A DNA stretch of 64,000 nt from Arthrobacter sp. NicSoilB8 (GCF_019977355.1 NZ_AP024655.1:806001-870000); one strand, 5' to 3'; numbered from the stretch's first letter, positions 31,589 through 40,055 are shown. A program made the numbers and translations. Notes: generated from the sequence alone by a model not told the origin.

Positions 31589-32479
31589 ATGAGCCCCGCA
31601 AACGAACCCCGACAGTCGAAGGCAGAGCGCACTGCCGCGGCGCGCGAGAAAGCCCGTGAGATCCGCGAAGCGCAGCTGAAAAAGGACAAGCGCAACAAGC
31701 TCCTGATCGGCTGGGGCATTGTTGCCGCGGTCGTCGCCATCATCGTGATCGTGGCGCTCGTGGTGACTTCCAACATCAAGAACAACGCCCCGGTTGCCGA
31801 CGAAGGACCCACGCCGGCCAACGGCAATATCCACGGCGGTGTCACTCTGCTGGCGAACACCGACGTGGCCAAGACCGACCCCGCGACAGTGAAGCTCTCC
31901 GACCTCCCGGCCGCACCGGCCACCCCGCCGTCTCCGGTCACGGCCCCGGGCGCCGAGGCTGAGGCCGGCAAGCCGGTCAAGGTGGTCCTCTACATCGACT
32001 TCATCTGCCCCGTCTGCAAGAACTTCGAGGCGCAGTACAACGAGACCCTCACCAAGCTGCGCAACGAAGGCAAGATCACGGTGGAATACCGCCCGCTGGG
32101 CTTCCTCGACAGCCGATCGACCACGAACTACTCCTCGCGCGCGGCCAACGCCGCAGCCTGCGTGGTGAACGAATCCCCGGAGAAGTTCTCGGACTTCGTC
32201 GACCTGCTGTTCGCGAAGCAGCCGGCCGAAGGCAGTGCGGGCCTGTCCGACACGGAGCTGAAGAAGATGGCCACCGACGTCGGGTCCAAGAGCATCGAGA
32301 AGTGTGTGGACGACAAGACGTACCGCCCGTGGGTCAAACACACCACCCAGGAGGCCGCGGTGATCGGTGTGACCGGCACGCCCACCGTGTTCGTCGAGGG
32401 CAAGCAGTGGGGCACGGGCGACAGTGCCCAGACCCCGTTCGACCAGTTCCTGCAGGCCGCGGTCGACGCCAAGAAGTAA
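31589..32479 (+). CDS. Membrane-anchored DsbA-family thiol-disulfide oxidoreductase
   Basis: A 296-residue protein from ATG 31589 (GAGGAAAC upstream). It has a charged cytoplasmic N-terminus (1-37), one membrane segment (about 38-60), a Pro/Ala-rich linker and an outward-facing thioredoxin-like domain. The active site is FICPVC (Cys140 and Cys143), and the cis-proline loop is GVTGTPTVFVEG. It should oxidise or isomerise disulfides in exported proteins, as do actinobacterial DsbA/Thioredoxin_4 proteins. It is divergent from otsA; a TAAAAT (31531-31536) is a possible -10 box. A strong terminator follows. Confidence 0.88.
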   Translation: MSPANEPRQSKAERTAAAREKAREIREAQLKKDKRNKLLIGWGIVAAVVAIIVIVALVVTSNIKNNAPVADEGPTPANGNIHGGVTLLANTDVAKTDPATVKLSDLPAAPATPPSPVTAPGAEAEAGKPVKVVLYIDFICPVCKNFEAQYNETLTKLRNEGKITVEYRPLGFLDSRSTTNYSSRAANAAACVVNESPEKFSDFVDLLFAKQPAEGSAGLSDTELKKMATDVGSKSIEKCVDDKTYRPWVKHTTQEAAVIGVTGTPTVFVEGKQWGTGDSAQTPFDQFLQAAVDAKK

Positions 32480-32544
32480 GCGCCCATGGCACTGAAGCTG
32501 TTGAAGGCCCGCAGTCGTAGGTTGCAGGTGAGGCAGTAGAAGAA

Positions 32545-32585
32545 GGCCGGGCTCCGGGATCACTCCGGAGCCCGGCCCTCTTTTT
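32545..32585 (+). terminator. Terminator after the DsbA-like gene
   Basis: A perfect 13-bp stem (GGCCGGGCTCCGG / CCGGAGCCCGGCC) with a 7-base loop is followed by CTCTTTTT. It is the clearest intrinsic terminator in the window. Confidence 0.92.
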
Positions 32586-32701
32586 GTGGCGGGGGCGTTG
32601 CGCGTTTTTCCCACCCGGCGTCGGTGGGCTACCCTTGTCTAGCGTCCTAATATCTGCCCCGTGTTTCGCATCTGGTGCGTGGATAGTCAGGCTGCAGGAA
32701 T

Positions 32702-32778
32702 GCCTCCTTAGCTCAGTTGGCCAGAGCACCGCTCTTGTAAAGCGGGGGTCGTCGGTTCGAATCCGACAGGGGGCCCCA
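32702..32778 (+). tRNA. tRNA-Thr (anticodon TGT), CCA encoded
   Basis: The acceptor stem GCCTCCT pairs with AGGGGGC (one G-U). The D-arm is AGCTCAGTTGGCCAGAGC, the anticodon stem CCGCT/AGCGG encloses CTTGTAA with anticodon TGT, and the T-arm is GTCGGTTCGAATCCGAC. The bases after the discriminator are CCA. The region that follows holds gene remnants and orphan genes. Confidence 0.95.
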
Positions 32779-32884
32779 CGAAGAACCGCGCCGTTACTTG
32801 GAACTTACCTGGTGGCGGCGCGGTTTTGCTTTGCCTCGTCTGTGGGCTTTCCCTCCAAAACCCCTCCGACACCCGATTTGGTGT

Positions 32885-33073
32885 TTATCTAGGACACGGC
32901 CGAAGGGAGCCGGCCACGATCAGGCTAAAACCCAATCCGTCACTGATGGCTGCTGTACGGAGGCCGTCTGGGATTTCCGCCCGATCTACTGGGTTAGTGC
33001 CAAGTAGGACGGCCTCGGCGCCAGAATGAGTTCCAAGGGCACTGGCATCGTAACTCTGCAGTAAGTCATACTT
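32885..33073 (-). pseudogene. Possible remnant of a coding region
   Basis: One minus-strand frame reads YDASALGTHSGAEAVLLGTN and goes on through IPDGLRTAAISDGLGFSLIVAG to a TAA at 32885-32887. The composition looks like real protein and it is open for about 60 codons, but no start or ribosome binding site is seen. I do not recognise the family. It may be the tail of a deleted gene next to the tRNA, or chance. Confidence 0.25.
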
Positions 33074-33126
33074 CTCATACTTCGTGGAGGGAAGTCTTCT
33101 GCATCGAGATTGGGGGAGGAGGGAAA

Positions 33127-33819
33127 TTGGCCGATGGGGACACTGGCTCGCGCCCGGGACCGTCGCGGGTCAGGAAATGGAGTTTGACCAAGAAAATCGT
33201 GACAGGTCTGATTGCCACCGCGGCGGCAATCGGGACGCTGGCCGGGGCCTACACGGTTGTCAGCAATATGGCGAACTGGTTCCAGCATAAGGATGATCCT
33301 CCGTCCGAGTTCGAGCAGACGCCCAAATTAGGCTTGCAGTTTTTGCAGGATGGCGTTCAAGTCGGCATGCACTCGGCTGACTCGTCGGACATAACCTCTA
33401 TTCGCCTCAAAATGCTGACCAAACCTTTTGAGCTCAGATTCCCGCAACCGCCGCCGCATGTTGCTGTTCAAATTTGTGGGTGGACCGACAGTTCGGTATT
33501 CGACCTTCCAGCGCAGGGAGTGCGGATGGAAGATGCCGGATGCTTTGCCCCGGGCCATGGTGTGGCCGACTATGAGTACGCAAGCGGGCGGATGGTGATC
33601 GCCCGTGAAGGAATGAACTACCTGGTAGACAACAGGATCATCCCGGCAGGTGACGGTAAGGGTAAGACCTACTTTTCCACCATTGTCACCGAACCGTACG
33701 CTACTGTTCCGCTGACCAAACTTAAAGGAAAGACGTTGTTTCTGACTGTCGTTATCGATTACAACTCGGACCAATTCATCTCGTTCGGCGAATACGAGTA
33801 TGTGGAACTGGATTTCTAA
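33127..33819 (+). CDS. Membrane-anchored protein of unknown function
   Basis: I do not recognise this 230-residue protein. It starts at TTG 33127 behind a very strong GGAGGAGGG. Layout: a short basic cytoplasmic N-terminus, one membrane segment (about 24-45, IVTGLIATAAAIGTLAGAYTVV), then an outward-facing domain of about 180 residues that is mostly strand-like. Two Cys in that domain (in VQICGW and DAGCFAP) could pair. Codon choice is less GC-biased than in neighbouring genes, which hints at transfer. It lies between tRNA-Thr and a decayed histidine kinase, on the opposite strand to the latter, with no operon partner. Confidence 0.6.
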   Translation: MADGDTGSRPGPSRVRKWSLTKKIVTGLIATAAAIGTLAGAYTVVSNMANWFQHKDDPPSEFEQTPKLGLQFLQDGVQVGMHSADSSDITSIRLKMLTKPFELRFPQPPPHVAVQICGWTDSSVFDLPAQGVRMEDAGCFAPGHGVADYEYASGRMVIAREGMNYLVDNRIIPAGDGKGKTYFSTIVTEPYATVPLTKLKGKTLFLTVVIDYNSDQFISFGEYEYVELDF

Positions 33820-33829
33820 AAGCGAGCGT

Positions 33830-34400
33830 TGACTGACGGAGGCTCTCAAACTCCGTCGGGCGTCGCGAAGATACAAGGCCGAGTTGCGTGGTTCCTGCCA
33901 AAGCTTGCACACGTCGGTCCAGACGATCCCTTGTAGCTGCGTCGGCCGAGAGGGCGCCGTGCCCGTCATCGCGTACGTTGATCTGGAGGTTGTCCTCATC
34001 GCCGTCCCACTGGGCCCGAACTCTCCCGGACATCCGGGTTGTTCCACCATGGCCAGAACTAGTCCGCGGAAGACCGCCCGCGCCTCATGAGCGACTTCGC
34101 CTGGGAGAGCCCGCCCAGATAGTGGTGGCTCAATGATCTGAAGGTCGATGCCGCTATAGCGCGCAGGCGGAAGAAGGTCCTCTTGTAATCGCGCGAATGC
34201 CATTGGTGACAGGCTCCTCGACCAAGTCCGTCGTGCCGTCGTTGACAGTGCGGAGCGCGACGAGCGCTTTTGCGCCAAATCCGTGACGGTCGAGCGTGCC
34301 AAGCCGTTGTCCAGGATGAAGAGCGCAAGGCGGCCAACAACCGAGTGGGCCCGCCAGCTGTCGGTTTCGCGACCTGCCCGGTCGGGCAGCGACGACTGCC
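33830..34400 (-). pseudogene. Frameshifted sensor histidine kinase / HATPase-type gene
   Basis: Reading the minus strand from about 34400, one protein-like track moves through at least three frames. It begins VVGRLALFILDNGLARSTVTD, then ALVALRTVNDGTTDLVEEP in a second frame, then ARLQEDLLPPARYSGIDLQI and ALPGEVAHEARAVFRGLVLA in another. It ends VRAQWDGDEDNLQINVRDDG with HGALSAD and RVQALAGTTQLGLVSSRRPTEF. The last part is the G-box region of a histidine-kinase ATPase domain (DDGHG, then RVQALAG). Breaks lie near 34275, 34190 and 34030. No single frame covers it, so it is a dead gene. The neighbouring unknown genes are intact. Confidence 0.7.
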
Positions 34401-34436
34401 CACGCGCATGCCCATTCCGGCACTGGCGCAACGGCT

Positions 34437-35525
34437 GTGCGGGGAAAGATGGTCCTGGTGATGCTGCACAGACATACGCTGGGCACGGAGTGGATTGCGG
34501 CTGACGAAGGAACTACCCGGTCGCAGCGGCTGGCATCGTCGCCGCCGCTGGCGTTCGCGCGCGCCGCGCTGGACCCGATCACGGTCGCGCGACTGCAGGG
34601 CGCGGTTGGCAACCAGACCGTGCTTGAATTGTTGCGCGGCGGTACCCCGGTCGCCGGTCGACCCCAGCCCGTCGTCGGCCTGGAGGCGGCCGTCGTCTTC
34701 CAGCGGGACAAGACGGAGGGCAAGGGCTCCCCGGCCAAGCGGACCATCGGTGGCGGGCAGCAGCAGCTCTGGGTGGTGCGCGATCGCACAATCGGGCTGG
34801 GCGGTGGCGTCTTGGTGAGTGATCTGGCCGACTTTAAGAGCCGGGTCATGGGCACGAGCGACAAAGACGGCTGGACCCTGGTGCTCGCAATCCACGGCTC
34901 GGAGGACCGCCTCGGCGCGCAGGCGCCGCCTGACTGGCAGAAAAATGCGGTCTTCTACCGGGCGGATGACATCGAGGCGCTCTTCGGCAAGGACGAGGCG
35001 TTTGCCAAATGGCGAGACGAGTTCGGGCCCACCCAGCTGTCGCTGGTCTCCTGTCAGGTGAGTGCCTCGTTCGAGAAGGCGCTGATCACCAACCTGACCC
35101 GCCCGGGAGACAAGGGCGTTCGGCAACAAGGGCGGGGCCTGGGCGCGGGCTGCAAACCGGTCTCGAACGCATGGGCCATCGGTGAGGCTCCGAAGACGCG
35201 CCGTCAGTACGACAGGCTCGACGAAACCGGGAAGCAGAAGGCCCTCGACAAGCTCGGCGAGCTGAACCAGAAGTGGGGCTACTACGGGGCGCCGCCGGTG
35301 CCCGACGACCAGCTGGTCCACTACTACTACGACGAGGACCCAAAGGGCGAGTGGGTGACCGTCGAGGTGCAGGTCGACAACGGCAAGCACGAGTTGACGC
35401 CGACGGGCATCCCCTACTGGAACCGGACGTTCGGTCCCGATGCCGCGCGGTTCCGGCAGCTGTGCACCCAGGGCGTCGGCACGCTCAAGGAACGAGAATC
35501 CAAGGCGCCGACCGTCGCGGACTGA
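34437..35525 (+). CDS. Protein of unknown function with a possible caspase-like His-Gly/Cys pair
   Basis: A 362-residue protein at most; the start is uncertain (GTG 34437, ATG 34449 or ATG 34461). Near the N-terminus, ARLQGAVGNQTVLELL (about 51-66) resembles the LQ..xGN.AV..LL motif of proteins linked to extracellular contractile injection systems and DUF4157 toxins. The middle has LVLAIHGSEDRLG (His153-Gly154) and, about 50 residues later, LSLVSCQVSASF (Cys206). Each follows a hydrophobic strand, the arrangement of clan CD (caspase/DUF4347-like) cysteine peptidases. The C-terminal part (YYYDEDPKGEWVTVEVQVD) is unassigned. No injection-system genes are in the window. The peptidase idea is inference. 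Confidence 0.55.
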   Translation: MRGKMVLVMLHRHTLGTEWIAADEGTTRSQRLASSPPLAFARAALDPITVARLQGAVGNQTVLELLRGGTPVAGRPQPVVGLEAAVVFQRDKTEGKGSPAKRTIGGGQQQLWVVRDRTIGLGGGVLVSDLADFKSRVMGTSDKDGWTLVLAIHGSEDRLGAQAPPDWQKNAVFYRADDIEALFGKDEAFAKWRDEFGPTQLSLVSCQVSASFEKALITNLTRPGDKGVRQQGRGLGAGCKPVSNAWAIGEAPKTRRQYDRLDETGKQKALDKLGELNQKWGYYGAPPVPDDQLVHYYYDEDPKGEWVTVEVQVDNGKHELTPTGIPYWNRTFGPDAARFRQLCTQGVGTLKERESKAPTVAD

Positions 35526-35634
35526 GCGGGCCGGATCGAGCCGCAGGGGAGCGCGCGCCGAAAGCGGGGGCGCAAGGGCAGCGGATTCTCATCACGCACT
35601 ACGCGATGCTCGCCGCGGCTGACTGCCTCAGCCG

Positions 35635-37179
35635 TTAACGCCGTGGAGTGCTGACGTCGGCCGTGGGCAGATGCCCCAGCTTGCCCTGGACGCCCATGGC
35701 GTCATGGATCTGCAGGGCAAACCACAGTTGTGCAATCGTGGAGGTTTCGGACATATCAAGGCCCGTCAGCTCACTGATCTTCCGGATGCGATAGATGATG
35801 GTCTGTCGATGCGCGAACAGGGCGGTCGCCGTCTTCTGCCAGGACCGTTGCGAGTCAAGGAACGTCTTCAGCGTGACAAGGAGGTCACCGTTTTCTCCCT
35901 GTTCGTACTGGAATATGGGTCCGAGAAGCCGCTGGACCAATGCGTGGCCCTCCTCGAAGCTGGTGAGCCCCAGCCACGAGGGTCCCTCGGCATAACGGAC
36001 CAAGCCCTCGCCGGTGCTTGACGCCGTCCCCAGCGCCCACATTGATTCCTGAAGTGCTCTCTGCGCCCCGGCCGCCGCGGAAGGCCGGCTGATTCCGATC
36101 CTCACGTCCGAGGGGACGGCATGCCGCAGCAGATCGTCGGAACAGTCTGAGGCGACAGCCAAATGCAGTGTGTTGAAAGTGCGCTGGCACGCCGTCGGAT
36201 AGCCGTGCCGCCAAAGATCCACGTGGATCTCCGCCAGGCGCTCGCCGTTGTCGCTGGACATGGAGACGATTCGGAATTCCCGCGACGAAATCCCAAACTC
36301 AGGCAGCCGGCTTTCAATGTCGGCTATGCCCAGGCGCCCGTCAAAAGCCTGCAAAAGGAACTCCGCGCCTAGGCGGCGCTGGTTCTCAAGGGACAGCATC
36401 GTCCGCGACAGCTCCAGCCCAAGGACCGTGGCCGCATGGAGCAGCACCACCGCATCCGGGACGGGCTCGGAATTGGGCAACACCACCAGAAGCGCATTGG
36501 CGTGAGTCGGGATGTCCATCAACAGAACGTGGCTGCCCGCCAAACGGTGCCACTGGAACTTCTTGCTGGCGACCGGTGATTTGCTGGTCAGCGGTTCAAG
36601 ATCCTGCTTTAGGCCCGGAGGCAATGACTGGCCTCCGGGATGCCAGGCATGCAGGCACCGTCGATCAACCACGAAGAGGCTCGCGTCGAGTTCGGCTTCG
36701 ATGCCCAGGATCAGGCTTAGCCAGTTGTCCTCAGATGGCCCGGCAAGCCGCAGCAGGTCATAGATGCGGGCCGTCTGACGCAGTCTGCGGGACTCCTCAA
36801 GCAGCGAAGACTCGGCGACAGAACGTGCGATGGCGATGAATGGAAGCGGGTAAGGGATGCTGATGACCGGCAAGGGCAGGTGGTCGCAGACTTCGAAAAA
36901 CTCGGGAAGTAGCTCAGGGGCATGCATCTGCTCGCCGATCGCAAGGGCGCTGGCACCTGCATTGACCAGTGCCTCGGCCAGCTCCACCTGCCCCGCGGGA
37001 TCCGCCGGGATGGAGAGCCCGTTGGTCATCATGAGTTCCCCGCCGGTGACCCATTCCCACAGGCGCGGGAGGTCGGACGTATGGGCCCAGGTGACCCTGT
37101 TGCCCAGGCCGGCGGAACCCGCCAGAAGACTCAGGCCCAGCTGGGGTTCGGCCAGCAATTCCGACACGGTGATCGCCAT
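35635..37179 (-). CDS. PucR-family transcriptional regulator
   Basis: A 514-residue regulator. The N-terminal PucR ligand domain (about 1-130) includes LGNRVTWAHTSDLPRLWEWV and GGELMMTNGL, and the C-terminal PucR helix-turn-helix reads LKTFLDSQRSWQKTATALFA, then HRQTIIYRIRKISELTGLD. PucR proteins usually activate purine, amino-acid or polyamine catabolic genes when the substrate is present. It is divergent from the ureohydrolase gene, and a 20-bp perfect palindrome lies between their starts (37223-37242). It is therefore the probable regulator of the 37.4-45.7 kb cluster and possibly of itself. Confidence 0.9.
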   Translation of the reverse strand: MAITVSELLAEPQLGLSLLAGSAGLGNRVTWAHTSDLPRLWEWVTGGELMMTNGLSIPADPAGQVELAEALVNAGASALAIGEQMHAPELLPEFFEVCDHLPLPVISIPYPLPFIAIARSVAESSLLEESRRLRQTARIYDLLRLAGPSEDNWLSLILGIEAELDASLFVVDRRCLHAWHPGGQSLPPGLKQDLEPLTSKSPVASKKFQWHRLAGSHVLLMDIPTHANALLVVLPNSEPVPDAVVLLHAATVLGLELSRTMLSLENQRRLGAEFLLQAFDGRLGIADIESRLPEFGISSREFRIVSMSSDNGERLAEIHVDLWRHGYPTACQRTFNTLHLAVASDCSDDLLRHAVPSDVRIGISRPSAAAGAQRALQESMWALGTASSTGEGLVRYAEGPSWLGLTSFEEGHALVQRLLGPIFQYEQGENGDLLVTLKTFLDSQRSWQKTATALFAHRQTIIYRIRKISELTGLDMSETSTIAQLWFALQIHDAMGVQGKLGHLPTADVSTPRR

Positions 37180-37222
37180 GCGTGGTTCCTATTCATGAGT
37201 GCTGAGGCCGCCACCCCAAGCC

Positions 37223-37242
37223 GCTTATACATATGTATAAGC
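37223..37242. promoter_or_regulatory. 20-bp perfect palindrome, likely PucR-family operator
   Basis: GCTTATACATATGTATAAGC reads the same on both strands. It lies 44 bases from the pucR-like start and about 160 bases from the ureohydrolase start. The TACATATGTA core recurs before the NCS1 permease gene (38438-38447). Confidence 0.7.
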
Positions 37243-37400
37243 CCCTCGGTTATTTGTAGTCAATCGGCGCATAGGCCGCGTGACGCCGATCACTAATAGT
37301 TAAGGCATAGACCTCAACCGGCGCAGGAGCCCAGTACCGCCAAGTACGGAAAAGAAAACCGCCAAGCCGGCTGAACCCAAGTAACTGGAGGATCCCTGAC

Positions 37401-38405
37401 ATGACCACCCACAAGCCAATCGGTCCCGTCGATGCAACAAAAGTCCCCCGCTACGCAGGCCTGGGCACCTTCGCCAGGCTTCCGCAGATTGACCGTGTCC
37501 CGGACTACGACATTGCGATAGTCGGTGTCCCGTTCGACGGCGGCACCTCCTACCGCCCGGGCGCCCGCTTCGGTCCGGCGGCTGTCCGTGAAGCGTCGCG
37601 GCTCCTGCGCCCCGGCTACCACCCGGAACTCGACGTCGAGCCCGTGTACGAGGCCCAGGTTGTAGACGCCGGCGACATCGCCTGCACCCCCTACGACATC
37701 GCCCGCGCAGTCCGCGAGATCGAGGAGCAGGCCCTCCCGCTCCTCGGCGACGCCGGCTCCGGCAAGAGGCTGATCTCCATCGGCGGTGACCACACCATCG
37801 CGCTCCCGATGCTGCGGGCATTGAACAAGGTCCACGGCCCGGTGGCCCTGCTCCACTTTGACGCGCACCTGGACACCTGGGACGCCTATTTCGACCAGCC
37901 GGTCACGCACGGAACCATCTTTCGCCGGGCATTCGAAGAAGGCCTTCTCGTCGAGGATAAGTCGATGCACGTGGGCATCCGCGGCCCGGTTTACGACCGT
38001 AACGACTTCCTCCGCGACCACGAGTTCGGCTTCCAGATCATCCGCTGCTCGGACCTGGACGTCATCGGTGTTCCGGCCGCGATCCAGCGCGTCAAGGACC
38101 GGCTGGGCGACACCCCGGTCTATGTCTCCATCGACATCGATGTCCTGGACCCGTCCTACGCGCCGGGCACCGGCACTCCGGAAATGGGCGGGCTCCACTC
38201 TCGCGAGCTCCTGGCGCTGCTCCGCGGACTAAACGGCATCAACATCGTAGGTGCCGACGTCGTCGAGGTCGCTCCGGCCTACGACCACGCGGACATCACC
38301 ACCGTCGCCGCGGCGACCCTTGTCTTCGACCTCCTCGCCCTGATGGTGAACCGCAGCAAGGCCTCCGCCAACGTCGCCCAGGAGCTGCAAGCGGCCACCG
38401 TTTGA
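37401..38405 (+). CDS. speB: Ureohydrolase (agmatinase / guanidinobutyrase family)
   Basis: A Mn-dependent enzyme that releases urea from a guanidino compound. It is 334 residues, preceded by GGAGG. Metal ligands are intact: His131 (GGDHT), Asp154, His156 and Asp158 (FDAHLDTWD), Asp245 and Asp247 (SIDIDVLDP). PRYAGLGTFARLP near the N-terminus and the overall length match the agmatinase/guanidinobutyrase/guanidinopropionase group; the exact substrate cannot be read. The neighbouring NCS1 permease and aminobutyraldehyde-type dehydrogenase suggest guanidinobutyrate or a relative. The first codons (MTTHKPIGP) are nearly the same as in the permease at 47745. Confidence 0.87.
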   Translation: MTTHKPIGPVDATKVPRYAGLGTFARLPQIDRVPDYDIAIVGVPFDGGTSYRPGARFGPAAVREASRLLRPGYHPELDVEPVYEAQVVDAGDIACTPYDIARAVREIEEQALPLLGDAGSGKRLISIGGDHTIALPMLRALNKVHGPVALLHFDAHLDTWDAYFDQPVTHGTIFRRAFEEGLLVEDKSMHVGIRGPVYDRNDFLRDHEFGFQIIRCSDLDVIGVPAAIQRVKDRLGDTPVYVSIDIDVLDPSYAPGTGTPEMGGLHSRELLALLRGLNGINIVGADVVEVAPAYDHADITTVAAATLVFDLLALMVNRSKASANVAQELQAATV

Positions 38406-38434
38406 GCCACAACTGCTGGGCATTCGCGCCTGAT

Positions 38435-38450
38435 TTGTACATATGTATGA
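38435..38450. promoter_or_regulatory. Second TACATATGTA operator, before the NCS1 permease
   Basis: TTGTACATATGTATGA has the same 10-bp palindromic core as the site at 37223-37242, with flanking half-matches. It lies about 140 bases before the permease start and suggests that the permease has its own PucR-controlled promoter. Confidence 0.6.
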
Positions 38451-38565
38451 ACAGGTCTACGGCTACTATTCAATCGCCGGATTTCCTCTGTGACGAAAGT
38501 CACGAATGATTGATACATCAGATCCCGTGCTCGACGAAGCGCCGGGACAGAACAAAGAGAATCCC

Positions 38566-38589
38566 ATGAACTCCTGGAACGCATCATGA
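38566..38589 (+). CDS. Possible leader peptide MNSWNAS coupled to the NCS1 permease
   Basis: ATG 38566 begins a 7-codon frame whose TGA overlaps the permease ATG (ATGA at 38586-38589). AAAGAGA lies 5 bases before it, while the permease itself has only a weak TGGAA. It could couple translation of the permease. Unproven. Confidence 0.3.
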   Translation: MNSWNAS

Positions 38590-40055
38590 ACGCTCACCGC
38601 CCACCCACCGCAGCCGAGGTACCCCGGCTCGAGGACAAGACCATTCAACCCATCCCCGCCCACGAACGCCATGGAAAAGCCCGGGACCTTTTCACCATCT
38701 GGTTTGGTTCCAACATCATGATCATGACCATCGTGACCGGGGGACTCGCGACCACTGTGTTCGGGCTCAACTTTGTGCCCGCCATCGTCGGAATCATCAT
38801 TGGGAACGTCGTCGGTGGCATCTTCATGGCGCTGCATTCGGCCCAAGGTCCACAACTGGGTGTGGCGCAGATGATTCAGACCCGCGGCCAATTCGGTTCG
38901 TACGGTGCGCTACTGATCGTTGTCATCGTGGTGATCATGTACGTCGGGTTCTTTGCGGCGAACCTCGTCTTTGGCGGTCAAGCACTGGCCGCAGTCAGCC
39001 CAGGCATCAGTGTTGACGCAGGCATCATTGTCATTGGCGTCTTGAGCGTCGTTGCCACCATCTTCGGCTACCGGCTCATCCACGCCTATGCACGCTTCTT
39101 GAGCATCGTGGCGGGTCTGGCGCTGGTGCTGGCCTTCGTCTGGATCCTGGCCGTCCACGGATTGCCGGCCAGCTTCCTGAACCAGGGAAACTTCAACTGG
39201 GTGGGCTTCATGGCCACCATCTCCGTCTCCGCCCTCTGGCAGCTCGCCTACGCTCCCTACGTCTCGGACTACTCCCGCTATATGCCTCAGGGCACCGGCT
39301 CGGCCCCGGCGTTCTGGGCATCGTACTCGGGCTGCGTCTTGGGAACACTCTTCCCGATGGTGTTGGGTGCCTTGGTGGGAACGCTTGCCCTGACACTGAT
39401 CAACGATGGCAGCAGCGTCGAAATAGTCGGGAGCCTGGGAGCCATGCTAGGGCCATGGACCATGGTGATCATCGGAATCTTCTGCCTCGGCGTTGCGGCG
39501 TCGAACGCCATGAACCTCTACTGCGGGGTCCTGTGCACGCTCACCATCGGGCAGACGTTCAGGCCGACCTGGTTGCCCCACGCCAAGACCCGGACCATTG
39601 CGGCGATCCTCATCTTCACCCTCGCCCTCGTGATCGCACTGTTTGCCCGCGACAATTTCATCTTCTTCTACACGAACTTCCTCTCCTTCCTGATGTACGT
39701 CCTGGTTCCCTGGACGGCCATCAACCTCGTCGACTACTACCTCCTGCGTCACGGCGACTACAGGGTTGAAGACTTCTTCAAGCGCGACGGCGGGGTGTAC
39801 GGACGGTTCAACTGGGTTGCGATCGGAGCCTATGTTGCCGGCGCACTGATCCAGGTTCCGTTCTCGGCAACAGCGATGTTCACAGGCCCTGCTGCCGCAG
39901 CGATGAACGGCGTGGACGTCTCCTGGATTGTTGGCCTGGTGGTCGTTGCACCCCTCTACTACTTTGCGGCGCGAGTGTTCCGGAAGGAGCCGGAAGCAGC
40001 CCCCTTTCAGTCGCCTGCATTCGCAACTGAGCTGATTGAAGCCCCTCAGGCCTAA
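38586..40055 (+). CDS. NCS1-family permease (purine/cytosine/allantoin type), first copy
   Basis: A 489-residue membrane transporter with 12 predicted segments. NCS1 features are the cytoplasmic opening HGKARDLFTIWFGSNIMIMT and ALHSAQGPQLGVAQMIQTRGQFG, with the usual AYAPYVSDYSRYMP in the middle. NCS1 carriers import nucleobases, hydantoins, allantoin or similar nitrogen compounds with Na+ or H+. It lies between the ureohydrolase and the aldehyde dehydrogenase and has its own operator-like site, so it probably brings in the substrate of the pathway. Specificity is unknown. Confidence 0.88.
   Translation: MNAHRPPTAAEVPRLEDKTIQPIPAHERHGKARDLFTIWFGSNIMIMTIVTGGLATTVFGLNFVPAIVGIIIGNVVGGIFMALHSAQGPQLGVAQMIQTRGQFGSYGALLIVVIVVIMYVGFFAANLVFGGQALAAVSPGISVDAGIIVIGVLSVVATIFGYRLIHAYARFLSIVAGLALVLAFVWILAVHGLPASFLNQGNFNWVGFMATISVSALWQLAYAPYVSDYSRYMPQGTGSAPAFWASYSGCVLGTLFPMVLGALVGTLALTLINDGSSVEIVGSLGAMLGPWTMVIIGIFCLGVAASNAMNLYCGVLCTLTIGQTFRPTWLPHAKTRTIAAILIFTLALVIALFARDNFIFFYTNFLSFLMYVLVPWTAINLVDYYLLRHGDYRVEDFFKRDGGVYGRFNWVAIGAYVAGALIQVPFSATAMFTGPAAAAMNGVDVSWIVGLVVVAPLYYFAARVFRKEPEAAPFQSPAFATELIEAPQA

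Noticed and set aside
31408..31980. A 191-residue N-terminal extension of OtsA
   Set aside because: It overlaps the divergent DsbA-like gene and is not protein-like; ATG 31407 has a ribosome binding site and gives normal length.
33328..34431. One long minus-strand frame as an intact gene
   Set aside because: Only parts of it are protein-like, and the kinase track moves through other frames; most of the rest is opposite to the membrane-protein gene at 33127.
32760..35634. Attachment-site repeat of the tRNA-Thr 3' end
   Set aside because: I looked for a second copy of the T-arm/acceptor sequence downstream and saw none, so an integrated element cannot be shown.
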